Shown here in pieces: positions 1 through 12,398 of a DNA stretch of 64,000 nt. Within the stretch, counting starts at the first letter, position 1. Each line of letters begins with the position of its first letter. Source of the stretch: Lolium rigidum (taxonomy: Eukaryota > Streptophyta > Magnoliopsida > Poales > Poaceae); contig NC_061514.1 of NCBI RefSeq assembly GCF_022539505.1, positions 331,373,090-331,437,089 on the forward strand, read 5' to 3'. The notes under the pieces were generated by a model. The model did no database searches and was not told where the DNA came from. It saw only the letters and a list, made by a program, of their open reading frames with translations. Both the position numbers and the translations under genes were made by a program.

Positions 1-1994
1 TGAATGATCATGTCCTAGTTTAAATAATGGACAATAGGGCTAGTTTACTTAAGTGATATTGTCCAAAACTATTAAGAAAATCATATGAAGTATTTTACTT
101 CATTTAAATCTCATCCCAAGTACTTTCATATAAGCCTTGACCCCTGTTCAAATACTCTCACATGAAATACTTGGAGATTTTAAATCAATTGTAGAATTAT
201 TAAATGGTACGAGATGGTCTACCTCATTTAAATCATTTTCTCAAATAATGATGATGAAGGGTTGACTTAGGTCAACCTAAATTCATGTAGGATTGTTTGA
301 GAAATTAAATCTTAAGAAGATTCAATGAGAGGAAATTATTTCTCAAGAATTAAAAGGAAATTATTTTTCTTAAGAACAAAACAATATCACCCAACATGAT
401 GGCAATGTGTTAGTACTAGAATAGTTTGTGTGATTTATGTGTGTGCTTAGTATAGCTCTTGATCTGTTGAGTGATTATACCTAATATTCAAATTTAGACG
501 CTAGTGCGGGAGAATACCAGGAAGAGGAAGGTTGCTACCAAGAGGAGGAAGAGGAGAACTTTGATCACTACCAAGGCAAGCTAATATTCTTGCAAAGTGC
601 AAAGTTCTACCAAGAACAAGGCACACTCATCTTTTCTTATGCTTCATGAGCCCATCCAAGTCTTTACCTACAAGCTTTTATTTACAAACTTTATTGCTTT
701 TGGTTTATCAAGGTTTACTTTTTGATTCATGATTCACTTGGTTAGAGTAGAACAAGATCATAAAATTTAGCCTAGAGCAAAGAAAGCTAGATAGCACCCC
801 TCATGATTAGCTGCTAGTGCTAACAAATAAAAATGACTACACTAGATGGGAACATGTGATTTGAAATAAAAATAAAACTTTGAAATGATGATTCATTCCA
901 TTGAATGAATTTTGAAGGTGAATATGACCAAGAGAAGATAGTGATTTTTGATTAAAAACTGATATTGGTTTGGATGCGATACCTTTCCAACTCTTGAGTA
1001 CCCACACAATACCTGATTATGGGTAGGGCTTAACTAGCAATTTATGCATCTTAGTATGGGTTCCCTCTGAACACACATCATAGGGGTTATGCCGAGGCTG
1101 CCTCCGTTGTTGAGAAATGATGTGAATTGAGGTGAATTATACGGCCAAGCCCTGTGCAGTTCCCAGGTTGACAGTTGGTCTTCACCGGGAGGCCAAGCTC
1201 ATGGGGAGAGGTGCTCATACTGTGGTTTGTAAATGAAAGGTTATGGTTGATGATCCGCGTACTGTGTTACGATGATTCGGGGTTATCCCGATGGATGAAA
1301 TCAAATGTTGTGGCACAAGTGTGCAACCTCTGCAGAGTGTAAACCTATTCGAATAGCCGTGTCCACGGTTACGGACAGTTGGAAAGGCCATACAGTTTCC
1401 AGTGTTAGATTCTTGAAAATGTTGATAAAATGAATGGTGAAGGGTGACTGGTTCTTGAATCACAACAGAGTTGTGGGAATGACACTAATGTTCCCACTTG
1501 AGTTAGTTAGCACATGAATAAGTTTTTATCAAATACTTGTGAACTAAAATTGGCTTTATGCAAATAAACTAGAGCTTAGCACCCCTTACTAGAATTGCTA
1601 GCACTTACTCTAGTATTAGTTTGCGAGTACTTAAAGTACTCACGGCTTTGTCCCTGGCTATTCAAATGGCCAGAGTATGAAGATGAACAGAACTACCAAG
1701 GAGATGAACAGCAGGACGCCTACGACAACTAGGAGTCTTCTGACGTCAAGCGTTGGCCTGTGGACTAGAGAGTCTATTTATCTTTACGCTTCCGCTATGA
1801 ACTTGTGTTTGTTCGTTGATCAATAGATCAACTATTTGTGTAATATGGATCATGTGATTCAAGTTGTAAGACAATATGGTTTGTAATGAATGATGACTGT
1901 GATACTTAACTATTATGCCTCGCAACAACAATATTCCTGGGATTGCGATGAATGACATAATAGGCATCTGGACTTAAAAATCCGGGTATTGACA
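1..1994. repeat. Degenerate AT-rich repeat, probable Gypsy LTR remnant
   Basis: No long open frame or splice-flanked exon is visible. The right end reads ATCCGGGTATTGACA, which resembles the 3' terminus of grass Gypsy LTRs (ending in ACA). The interior is AT-rich with short GC-richer islands. I found no partner LTR, primer-binding site or target duplication in the window, so this is either a solo or truncated LTR or an unrelated old repeat. Family not assigned. Confidence 0.35.
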
Positions 1995-2002
1995 AAAGAC
2001 GC

Positions 2003-2031
2003 CTGTTCACTGCCTATATATAGGTGAACAG
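2003..2031 (+). promoter_or_regulatory. TATA box flanked by an 8-bp inverted repeat
   Basis: CTATATATAG at 2014-2023 is flanked by CTGTTCAC (2003-2010) and its exact complement GTGAACAG (2024-2031). About 130 bases of leader-like sequence follow before the first ATG at 2157. The box is a good plant-type TATA element. Whether it drives a host transcript or is the core promoter of an old LTR cannot be told from the sequence. Confidence 0.4.
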
Positions 2032-2262
2032 TACATCAATAAAGATCACTCATTTCACTTTCTATCTCTGTTCCTTCTCACGTCATCAGCACTTCCTCTG
2101 CCCCTAGCGATAGGCTAAAGAGAGAACAGAGAAGTACAAAGAGAAAAGGTGAGAGGATGGATTCCTTGCCATCCTTAGTTTTCGCTTTCGCTCGTTTTGT
2201 GGCACGAGAGAACCGCCCCTTTCATCGCCGCCGGACCTTCAGACTTGCCGCTGCACGTCGCG

Positions 2263-2376
2263 GGAACTTCAGCCGACGCTTCCAGCATCGCTGGAACGGG
2301 AACGGTGGCCTCCGCCACCGGAACTTTTGCCGGCGCTTTCAGCATCGCCGGAACGGGAACGGTGGCCTCCGCCACC
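2263..2376. repeat. 57-bp direct tandem duplication
   Basis: Two adjacent 57-bp units (2263-2319 and 2320-2376) differ at only a few positions and lie in a locally GC-rich block. Because 57 is a multiple of three, short frames stay open across it on both strands (about 92 codons each). I recognise none of the encoded products and do not call a gene here. Confidence 0.85.
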
Positions 2377-2453
2377 GCAGGGCAGGGAGTTCCAGTAGGT
2401 TCCACCAAGGAAGCTTGAGGATAACACTTGGTTGAACCGCGCGGCATCTGCAA

Positions 2454-3722
2454 CGGGCGGAAATCACTCTTCTACTGGATGAACCTGACGCGCTTTGCCG
2501 CGCCCGTTTTTTTGTTCCTGATCCTTTTTTTCAAGATCATAGTGAGTTGCAATTAGGCTTGTTGATAGGTGCCAGTGTAGGGTCTATCTTTACTTGTCGT
2601 GAATTCTTTTGTACACCTGACCATTATTCTTTGATTTCATTTTAGAAGTCTTTGATAAATAAGTTGACTGATCAATATGAAACAAATTCTAAAAATCGAG
2701 GACAAATCCAGTAGGTTTGCTATGCAGACAACCAGTAGGTTTTCTATGCAGACAAGAAAGAAAGAAAATACATCAAGGACAATCATGCATGCATGTACTT
2801 GAAAAGAACTCGATGACCTGATTTTAGAGCGCGCCCGAGAGCTTTTTCAGCCCGTGCAATTTTTTCTTCCACCATTATATTCGGTTTTTTGGGATTCTAT
2901 GCCGAGATACTGTCTGCTCTTGTACTCCGGATTCTGCATAATAACATGCTTCATGAACAAACATGAATCACTGGTGTGCGCTAATTATGTTCTTCTTAAC
3001 TGATGAATATTGTCGCAAAATTAGATACTCCCTCTAAATACATCTATTTTTAGGCAATTATTTTAACCGGAGGAAGTATTAATGTTCCACCTTTTCACTA
3101 TAAATCACGTATCAAAAAAAAAAAATTAAGCTACATAGATTTGAGGGAAAGACTCTTTACACAAAATTGACCCAACTCGTGGTTCTCTGTGTCCTTCGTT
3201 TTGTAAGCACCGTGCGAGAAACAAACAAATAATAACATGAAAAGCCCTTCTACATGGGAGCAACTCATTCTGCATTTGTATAGCACCAGGCGGCAAAGCT
3301 AAGAAGCACAGAGCTACAGAATCACTGAATCAGTAGCGCTCGTGAAAGAGTCACCCATGTAAACAAAGTTCAGGGAGAAAAATCTCACACGCACAAGCAA
3401 TCGGCACCGTGATGGCGGCCTCGCCTCCCTATGCTCTGCTCCATGGCCTGATGTTGGCCTTGCATGGTCACAGAGAGACGACGGAGGCATGCCGGAGCTG
3501 GATTTCTAGGGATTAGCCAGGACAGTACCATGTACTAAATGCTTGTCAGCAACTGGATCTGCAACTTGGAGAAGCAGCGGATCATCCTCCAGGTTGCACA
3601 GATGGACGATCAGCACTGCTGCATTACTTGGCGCAATGGATAGTGTAGTGTATGATAGGTTTCACGGTGTATGCACACTAACGAGTGATGCTGAAGCTCT
3701 TGATTTATTTCTCTACGTAATA
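2454..3722. other. Non-genic stretch
   Basis: Apart from a short Stowaway remnant at 3026-3078, I see no coding region, RNA gene or intact element here. The sequence is AT-rich and of single-copy appearance. Confidence 0.5.
3026..3078. mobile_element. Stowaway-type MITE remnant
   Basis: The ends TACTCCCTCT and GGAGGAAGTA are the diagnostic Stowaway (Tc1/mariner-derived) termini, next to TA. Only 53 bp remain, much shorter than typical members, so the core has been lost. Confidence 0.5.
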
Positions 3723-3880
3723 GCTTATCTTACAAGTGATGAGTACATGTCCTTATATAGGACTCAGGAACCGTCTATCCTAGGAACCGTCTATCCTAGA
3801 GATGGACGGTTCCTGAGTCCTATATAAGGACATGTACTCATCACTTGTAAGGACATGTACTCATCACTTGTAAGATAAGC
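3723..3880. repeat. Long perfect hairpin with a duplicated right arm
   Basis: The left arm starting at 3723 is matched exactly by its reverse complement at 3805-3851 (core about 47 bp, 3729-3775). A second, shorter copy of the right arm at 3851-3880 pairs with 3723-3752. The loop holds a tandem pair of AGGAACCGTCTATCCT. The structure looks like a foldback/MITE derivative or a templated rearrangement; no target duplication is obvious. Confidence 0.85.
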
Positions 3881-5936
3881 CTAGCTCCTGCTGATATATT
3901 GAGGGAAGTTCAGAAGAGTTCCATGGATGCAGCAAATTAATCTGTACAACGATGCAATTATCAGAAGAGTTTTCTTTCCTTGCTTTCAATGATTCAGTGG
4001 TTAATATGAATGATTCAGCATATTCCATTAAACCTATCTTCTAATCTTCTACACAAATGAAGAATGGAGAAACAGTAATACACTCACAACCGAGAAACTA
4101 ATATAGGTCCATCGACATGCAAAGCAAACTCCATATCAAGTCAGGTGAATGTTTGAAAAGTGTGTATACCTAGAGAATCATTAAGTATAAGCTAGCTTGA
4201 GTCGCTGAAACTGGAATAGATGAATTACGCTATAAGGTGAAAGTGCGAAACATGCCTTGGAAATATGGCCTATTTCAGTTGATGAACCACTGAACACATT
4301 ATTCATGCATCCGTATGTTTCATGTTGATCGTAACAGACTGACAACTTATTTGGGGCTATTTGGGATGAGTCACAATATATTCAACTGCTAATAAGAAAT
4401 CTGAAGGAAAGATTGCCGCTGGTGTATGTGACAGGGAAGAAGGTTATTAATAGTAGTTGAAAGAGTTATGATTATCCATTATGGTATAGACACACATTGC
4501 ACAAAAAAGTTATGATATCAATTATATGGTAGAGACACACATTGCACATAACATGGCATGCTACAAATATATTGGTGACACTTAGATTGAATTTCGATCT
4601 CAGTTCGTACAGTAATGGGATAAAGAGGTATGTATCATTGGATAATGAATCTTAAGTGAGCAAGATGAAAACTGAGAGGTGGGCTACTGGTTAACGGAAG
4701 TAAGAGTATACCATTAGTTCTCATAAGCTAATACTCCCTAGCAAATATTTACACTTGATACAATTCTGCAAATAAAATGGGGACTGCATAACTAAATTAT
4801 ATTCATATAATTAACAAGGGTAGATACTCTAACTCTCACGCAGCGCAGAAACCATTATCTGTGTTACAATATCTTGTAATTTTGAAGCCTTTTACTGATT
4901 CTTATGATCCGGAAAATTGAGGAAAATACATAAGTAATCAAACATACACAATCCTAATTGTGACCATGCAAGCCTCAAGGTTTGAACAATACAATTTTCA
5001 AGAAAACTTATAAGCACCTCTTTCAAATTAATGTAATGATCATGAATAGTGCCGGAGAGACAGGAGGAAGGGGAAATTGCAAACCAATTTCACTTGAGCT
5101 GCTTGCGTCTAAATGATATAAAATCAAACTTCACATTGAGGTCACTAAAGTCTACAAAGCCATCTAGAAACACCATAATATCACATTCTGCTTTCTGCAC
5201 TTTACCCAATCATCTGATTTGAGCACGTAACTTCTGTTATATGCATTAAATCTTTCTCCTTCCACTAATTTCTCATACCTAGACTAAACAGTGATGATAG
5301 AAATTGCTAAAATTGAAGAAAAAACGAATAATGCCTACCCAATTCTCATCAGTCGTCAGTCATCACCACATCCTTCAGTATGTAATGATGACATATCAGC
5401 TAACTGCATAAGCAACTTGATAGACTACATATAAGCGATACTTTGTTGATTAAATTCGTGGCTATCATCAAACAACAAACAAGCAGAAGAAAAATCAGAA
5501 ATTCATGTAGTATGATCTTTTGTTCAAATTGATTATTGTATGTTCGAAAACCTATGCATATAAATATTCGGAAATTTAATCCAATTTCTAGCTGCATCTG
5601 TAGAGATAGTGAGACACCATACTGCTAGTATCAAATAGTTGTGGCTCAACATCCCAACCTAGCAGCCTGCGCTGCACCAGATTGATTCAGCATTTATAGA
5701 GAGAAATTGGAAGAGAGAGTAGAAAGGGAAGGGAAAAGGGCGGGAATGGAAGAGGGCGTGGGGAAAAGCATAGGGATGGATACCTTTTCCCGCTGAGATG
5801 TCATCGCTGACATGGATGGAGAGGTGCTGGGAATTGGAGATCATACCCTACATAGGGAGGCGATGGAGCCACTGACTCGCCCCTCCCCCGTCGTCATCGA
5901 CATGTTTATCTGGCCAGGGATTTCAAGAAAGGGCCC
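3881..5936. other. Non-genic stretch
   Basis: No reading frame of note, RNA gene or recognisable transposon was found. From about 5650 to 5936 the sequence becomes purine/GC-rich and resembles the leader or upstream region of a plant gene, but no coding exon can be supported. Confidence 0.4.
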
Positions 5937-7574
5937 TAAGAGCATCTCCAGTCGCGTCCCCCAAAGCGTCCCCCAAACCGCGCCAGATCGAGCGTTTGGG
6001 GGACGTGTTTTGTTCGTGCCGTGTTTGGAGGACGTCGCTCCCCAGCCACGTCCTCCAAACACCTCCCCCAATCAGAAATTCAAATAGATGCGTTCAAAAA
6101 AGATCGTTACCGCCGAATCGTCGCGATCAGAGTAGCGGCGATCAAAGTACTGGGCGCGCGATCATATTACAGACCGGTGGTGCATGCTAATTAGAAGAAG
6201 GGGTTGGGCGACGGCGACGTATCCTGAGTCGACACAGGCCCGTCGACCACGATGACCTCGTCGCGATCTGCCCGTTGCTGTGCATGCTCCGTCTGCTCCA
6301 TCACCGACGCAGAGGCCGACGCAGGTGTAGCAGTAGAAGACGCGTCAGCCGGCTCTTGCTGCGCTGCCGCTGCCAGGGCCGCCGCGTCGGCCGCCGCCAT
6401 TTTGGCTTCGATGTCGTCGAGGATCTGGCCTTTGAAGAAGTTGTGCGCCGCTCGCGTCTAGGGAGACATTCCCTCTGTCGACGTTCTCAGCAGGGACATG
6501 TCGTCCCTGCGTTTCTTGAGCTCCAATTTCTCCTCTTGCCTCTTGAGCTCCAACTTCTCCTCGTCGTCGTCCTCCACCCCATCCTCTTCCTCGTCGTCCT
6601 CCTCCTAAACCCCGTCCTCCTCAGCAGCGGCACCGTCGAATTCGAGCGGACCCCTGCGGCCAGTGAAAGGGTCGTCGTCCGGACCGGGTCCTGGCTCGCG
6701 CTGCTCGTACGCCGGGGAGTAGAGGTTGTTGGGGTTGAAGCCGCCATGCGGCAGCGCATCCTGGTAGTGCGGCGACAAGTTAGGCGCAATGCACCCGGGA
6801 GTGGCGGAGGGGCCGTCGTTGTAGAAGGCGGCTGACGACGGAGAGATCACTCCCGGAACGTACGTCGGCACTGACGTACTCCATGGGCTCGCGTTGGCGG
6901 CGGAGATACACCCGGCCAGTATGTGCTGGGGCTGGCGCGCCGCCAGAGCCTTCTTCTCCTGCTCCGCCGCCCTCCGTTCTTTCCGCTCCGCCGTCGATAG
7001 CTTCCGGCGCAGACAATCTTGCTGCCATTGATCATCGGTCCATCCTTCCGGCTTCTTCTTCGCAGCCGGCGCCTTCCGCGGCTTCGCGAACGGCGCTTTC
7101 GCCCCTTTCATCCCATTGCCCGGCGGCTTCTTGGCCGCTTTCTTGGCCATCTTTTTGGGGGCTGTCGGCGGCGCCATGTGGAGAGGGTAGCGGCGGCAGG
7201 TGGACGGCGGGAGGGAGAAATAAATCGCCGGGATAGGAGAAATGAATCAGCGGCGGGATATGTGTTGGGAGGCCTGAAATGCGCGGCGGGATAGGCGCGA
7301 TTTGGCGGGAGAGGCGGGGGCTGGAGTGGGAGACGAATTTTCCCTGTGTCTCTGACGCGTCGGCCCCGCCACTCCCCGCCTCGCTTTTCGTTGTGTCCCG
7401 CGTGCCCGGAGCGTCCCCTGTGGGACGGGGACGGGCTCGGGGTGCTGGACACCGTATCGGGCTGCGCCGGACAAAAATGGGCTTTGGGGGACGCGGCTGG
7501 AATGGATTTTCGGTCCGGCGCGTCCCAAATTGCTTTGGGGGACGCTTTGGGGGACGCGACTGGAGATGCTCTAA
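5937..7574. mobile_element. PIF/Harbinger-type DNA transposon, non-autonomous
   Basis: The element spans 5940-7571. It is bounded by inverted termini GAGCATCTCCAGTCGCGTCC and the complement, continuing into paired GTCCCCCAAA-type subterminal repeats. The 3-bp target duplication TAA (5937-5939, 7572-7574) fits PIF/Harbinger. It is 1632 bp and encodes no DDE transposase, only the accessory frame at 6191-7177 on the minus strand, so it must depend on an enzyme supplied elsewhere. Confidence 0.85.
6191..7177 (-). pseudogene. Harbinger-borne Lys/Ala-rich accessory protein, two in-frame stops
   Basis: Read on the minus strand from the ATG at 7177, one frame runs to the terminator at 6191-6193, interrupted by TAG at 6605-6607 and again at 6458-6460. 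The N-terminus is basic (Lys/Pro/Ala-rich, with a KKMAKKAAKK patch). It is followed by a W-containing segment with clustered RR/KER residues, a Gly/Pro/Tyr-rich linker, an acidic run, a charged LELKRQEE helix, and an Ala-rich C-terminus ending PNPFF. The composition and order match a class of grass transposon proteins that I associate with the NAM-associated C-terminal helix; this is a memory-based match. A DNA-binding or transposition-accessory role is inference. Because the frame is otherwise continuous, the two stops look recent. Confidence 0.6.
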
Positions 7575-8464
7575 GCCTTCAAAAATCAAAAATGAAATGA
7601 AACCTAATCAAATAAGGGAGGGAATTCGCCAGGGATGGCATAGTGGGCGTCGTCGTTCACCAGGCCACCATCGTCGACCTGAATCTATCTGCACGACCAC
7701 GAGCTAGGGTTTGCCGCCGCTGCCTGGTTTGGAGAGGAGAGAGAGATGGGCATGGCGGAGTGGCCTCATCCGTCGCCGGTATTCCAGACGGAAGCGGAGG
7801 TCGAGGCGGGAGCGCTAGGAGGTGCGGTGATGGCTGGCGACGTCATGTGGAGGACGAAAAGCCGCCGCGACCAAACTACTACCACACGCGTGAGAAGACC
7901 GAAACATACCTCGACCGCCATCTTCCCCTCGTGCGGGCCCCGCGAAAACGACCTGCAGATCAACCACAAACGCTGCCAACCCTAGGAGCTTAGAGTTCTT
8001 TAGGGATTGGTCCAGGTAGATTGTGGGGCCTACGAGAGAAACAGACTTTTTTTCAGGCTAGCCATAGTGTATAATAGCTTGTATCATGCATATTGATCCC
8101 ACAAAAATGATGATGTGGCAGCTAATTAAGGAGGAGAGAAGAGATTAGAGTAACATATGTAGATATTGTATGATAGCGCAACAACAAGAAAAGTTAATGC
8201 TAAACAAATATTCTTCATAATTTACATTGAGATTCTAAAAAACAATAAATATAGCATGATGTCGGTGCAGGCCGCTGGGCGAAGTCTCGCGAGGTGCCGG
8301 TGGAGCATCCCATACCCGTGCGGTTGGAGGGGGATCGCGGGAGTTCCTCGGCGAGCGGCGGTGCATCTAGATGTAGGGTGGTTCCGGCGGCGGTGCTCCT
8401 TCTCAGTGCGGCACAACACTGGGTGGCGGGGAGGCGATGGTGTGGCCCTTTGGCTGTGGGGAAG
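7575..8464. other. Non-genic stretch with a MITE fragment
   Basis: 7643-7993 is GC-rich and open in several frames on both strands, but no product is recognised. 8058-8250 resembles a MITE. The last 200 bases are GC-rich and continue, after removal of Sabrina element A, into 16712 onward. Confidence 0.4.
8058..8250. mobile_element. MITE fragment
   Basis: The segment carries GCTAGCCATAGTG near its left end and the phrase AAGGAGGAGAGAAGAGATTAG inside. I recognise these from a common grass MITE of the GGGGCTAGCCATAGTG type. Only the left terminus is visible; the right end is missing or decayed. Assignment is from memory. Confidence 0.35.
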
Positions 8465-10064
8465 TGATACGTCTCCAACGTATCGATAATTTCTTATATT
8501 CCATGCTAGTTTTATGACAATACCTACATGTTTTGTTCACACTTTATAATGTTTTTATGCATTTTCTGGGACTAACCTATTAACAAGATGCCACAGTGCC
8601 AGTTCCTGTTTTCTGCTGTTTTTGATTTCAGAAAAGTTGTTTTACAAATATTCTCGGAATTGGACGAAACAAAAGCCCACGGCCCTATTTTCCATGGAGT
8701 GTTCCAGAACACCGAAGAGGAATCGAGGAAGGCCAGCAGGGGGCCCTCCCCATATGGCGGTGCGGGGGGGCCATGGCCGCGCCAAGACGTGGGGAGGGAG
8801 CCCCCTGGCTCCCCCGACGCTGCACCTTCGCCTATTTATTCCTTCGTCCCCGAAAACCCTAGTACCGAGAGCCAAAAATACCAGAACGGTTCCAGAGACG
8901 CCGCCATCGTCGACCTTAACTCGGGGTGTTCAGAAGATCTCCTCCGGCACCCTGCCGGAGAGGGGAATCATCACCGGAGGGCTCTACATCACCATGCCCG
9001 CTCCGGACTAATGCGTGAGTAGTTCATCCTTGGACTATGGGTCCATAGCAGTAGCTAGATGGTTGTCTTCTCCTATTGTGCCATCATGTTTAGATCTTGT
9101 GAGCTGCCTATCATGATCAAGATCATCTATTTTGTAATACTACATGTTGTGTTTGTTGGGATCCGATGAATATGGAATACTATGTCAAGTTGATTATTGA
9201 TCTATCATATATGTGTTGTTTATGATCTTGCATGCTCTCCGTTGCTAGTAGAGGCTCTGGCCAAGTTGATACTTGTAACTCCAAGAGGGAGTATTTATGC
9301 TAGATAGTGGGTTCATGTCTCCATTGAATGCGGGGAGTGACAGCAACCCCTAAGGTTGTGGATGTGCTGTTGCCACTAGGGATAAAACATCAATGCTTTG
9401 TCTAAGGATATTTGTATTGTTTACATTACCCACAGTACTTAATGCAATTGTTTGTTGTTTGCAACTTAATACTGGAAGGGGTGCGGATGCTAACCCGAAG
9501 GTGGACTTTTTAGGCATAGATGCATGCTGGATGGCGGTCTATGTTCTTTGTCGTAATGCCCTAAGTAAATCTCATAGTAGTCATCATGATATGTATGTGC
9601 ATTGTTATACCCTCTCTATTTGTCAATTGCCCAACTCTAATTTGTTTACCCAACATGCAATTTATCTTATTGGAGAGACACCACTAGTGAACTGTGGACC
9701 CCGGTCCATTCTTTTACATCTGAAATACAACCTACTGCAATCATTGTTCTCTTTTGTTTTCTGCAAGCAAACATCATTTTCCACACCATACGTTTAATCC
9801 TTTGTTTTCAGCAAGCCGGTGAGATTGACAACCTCACTGTTAAGTTGGGGCAAAGTAGTTTGATTGTGTTGTGCAGGTTTCACGTTGGCACCGGAATCCC
9901 TGGTGTTATGCCGCACTACACTCCTTCACCAACAACCTTCACGTGATCTTCATCTCCTACTGGTTCAATAACCTTGGTTTCTTACTAAGGGAAAACTCGC
10001 TGTTGTACTCATCATACCTTCCTCTTGGGGTTCCCAACGGACGTGTGCTTTACCGCCACAAGTA
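8465..10064 (+). repeat. 5' LTR of Sabrina-like element A
   Basis: 1600 bp, starting TGATACGTCTCC and ending CAAGTA; the final CA has become TA, while the 3' copy retains CAAGCA. It matches 14882-16706 over its whole length apart from the CACTA insertion there and scattered substitutions. Confidence 0.9.
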
Positions 10065-10074
10065 GCTACTTTTC

Positions 10075-10092
10075 TGGCGCCGTTGCCGGGGA
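10075..10092 (+). promoter_or_regulatory. Primer-binding site of element A
   Basis: TGGCGCCGTTGCCGGGGA lies 10 bases downstream of the 5' LTR, where minus-strand DNA synthesis of an LTR retrotransposon is primed by a host tRNA. The same site follows the 5' LTR of element B, with TGG changed to CGG, at about 53152. Confidence 0.7.
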
Positions 10093-10269
10093 GATCAAGA
10101 CACACTGCAAGGGGAGTCTCTCACACCCAATCTCTTTACTTTGTTTATTGTCTTGCTTTATTTTATTTTCTGTCTTGTTTGCTTTCTTTATATTAAAAAC
10201 ACAAAAAAATTAGTTACTTGTTTTACTTAATTTAATTCGGTTTTACTTTATTTTTTTATTATTGCTAAA

Positions 10270-12398
10270 ATGAGTACTCCTGAGAACACTAAGTTGTGTG
10301 ACTTCACTAGCACAAATAATAATGATTTCATATGCACTCCTATTGCTCCACCTGCTACACTACAGCAGAATTTTATGAAATTAAACCTGCTTTACTAAAT
10401 CTTGTTATGAGAGAGCAATTTTCTGGTGTTAGTACTGATGATGCTGCTGCCCATCTTAATAATTTTGTTGAACTTTGTGAAATTCAAAAGTATAAGGATA
10501 TAGATGGGGATATTATAAAACTGAAATTGTTTCCTTCCTCCTTGAGAGGAAGAGCTAAAGATTGGTTGCTATCTTTTCCTAAAAATAGTATTAGTTCATG
10601 GACTAAATGTAAAGATGCTTTCATTGGAAAATATTATCCTCCTGCTAAAATTATATCTTTGAGAAATAGCATTATGAATTTTAAGCAATTGGATAATGAA
10701 CATGTTGCCCAAGCATGGGAGAGAATGAAATCTTTGGTAAAGAATTGCCCTACCCATGGACTAACTACTTGGATGATCATCCAAACCTTTTATGCAGGAT
10801 TAAACTTTTCTTCAAGGAACCTATTGGATTCAGCTGCTGGAGGTACTTTTATGTCCATCACTTTGGGTGCTGCAACAAATCTTCTTGATGATATGATGAT
10901 CAACTACTCTGAATGGCACACTGAAAGGACTCCTCAAGGTAAGAAGGTAAATTCTGTTGAAGAAACCTCTTCCTTAAGTGATAAGATTGATGTTATTATG
11001 TCTATGCTTGTTAATGATAAATCTCATGTTGATCCTAATAATGTTCCTTTAGCTTCATTGGTTGCTCAAGAAGAGCATGTTGATGTGAATTTCATTAAAA
11101 ATAATAATTTCAACAACAATGCTTATAGGAATAATTTTGGTAACAACAACTATAGGCCATATCCTTCTAATAGTGGTAATGGTTATGGTAATTCTTATGG
11201 TAATTCTTACAACAATAGTAGGAGTGTACCTCTGATCTTGAAGTCATGCTTAAAGAATTTATTAGTACACAAACTGCTTTTAACAAATCTGCTGAGGAAA
11301 AGTTTGGTAAATTTGATGTTCTTGCTTCTTAGGTTGATAGTCTTGCTCTTGATGTTGATCTTTTGAAACTGAAAGTTATGCCTAATGAAGTTAAAGATAC
11401 TAAGTCATTTGCTACAGCAAATGCTATCCAAGTTCGAATTAATGACAATATTAGAATGATGGCTGAATTGCATGCTAGGTGGGAAAGAGAAGAAAAACTT
11501 GCTAAAGAGAATAATATAGCTAGAGTTCGGACTATTACCACCACTAGTAATGTTGATGCTTCACATGTTGCTAAACCTCCTACTATCAATAGTAAAATAA
11601 CTGGTGTTGGCAATGTTTCTACTTCTACTACAAAGCGTGCAAAATTGCCTGAAACTGCAGAAACTGTTTGTGATAAAAGTGCTGAAAATTTTCAAAGTGT
11701 TGGGGACAATGGTCCCATTGCTGTAGATCATAATGGTTTTGATTTTTATAATTGTCATATTTCTGAAGTTATTAAGTTCTTGCAAAAACTTGCTAGAATT
11801 CCTAATGCTAGTGCTATAAACTTGGCCTTTACAAAACATATTACAAATGCTCTCATTAAAGCTAGGGAAGAGGAATTAAAACTTGAAGCTTCTATCTCTA
11901 GGAAGTTGGAAGATGGTTGGGAGCCCATCATTAAAATGAAGGTCAATGATTTTTATTGTAATGCTTTATGTGATCTTGGTGCAAGTATTTCTATTATGCC
12001 TAAGAAACTTTATGATATGCTTGACTTGCCACCTTTGGAATGTTGTTATTTGGATGTTAATCTTGCTGATAATTCTATAAAGAAACCTTTGGGGAGAATT
12101 GACAATGTTCACATTACAGTTAACAATAACCTTGTCCCCGTTGATTTTGTTGTTTTGGATATTGAATGCAATGCATCTTGTCCTATTGTTTTGTGAAGAC
12201 CCTTTCTTCGAACCGTTGGTGCTATTATTGATATGAAAGAAGGAAATATTAAATATCAATTCCCTCTTAAGAAAGGTATGGAACACTTCCCTGGAAAGAG
12301 AATGAAGATGCCTTTTGATTCTATTATTAGAACAAATAATGATTTTGATGCTTCTTCTCTTGATGTTACTTCATTTTCACTTTCTGCGCCTAGCTGAA
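10270..12398 (+). pseudogene. Sabrina-like gag-protease, frameshifted
   Basis: The natural start is the ATG at 10270. A two-base gain near 10350 shifts the frame, which then runs open from 10332 to 11366. This part is the gag capsid region, with RGRAKDWLLS and FIGKYYPPAKI in the order typical of plant Gypsy gag, followed by an Asn/Tyr/Gly-rich tail. A second shift near 11230 moves the signal to a frame open from 11363 to 12196. That part holds the aspartic protease core CDLGASISIMPKK and a downstream FVVLDIECNA. The frame ends early at a TGA near 12194, where element B reads GGA. No pol domains follow. The product would be virus-like particle protein plus its protease; this copy is almost certainly not translated intact. 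Confidence 0.85.

Noticed and set aside
3543..3827. A 94-codon plus-strand frame
   Set aside because: Its last third runs through the long hairpin arm and loop, and no homology is recognised.
6275..6835. A 186-codon plus-strand frame, Leu/Arg/Val-rich
   Set aside because: It is the reverse of the acidic/Ala-rich Harbinger accessory ORF. Its composition is what antisense of Glu/Lys codons gives.
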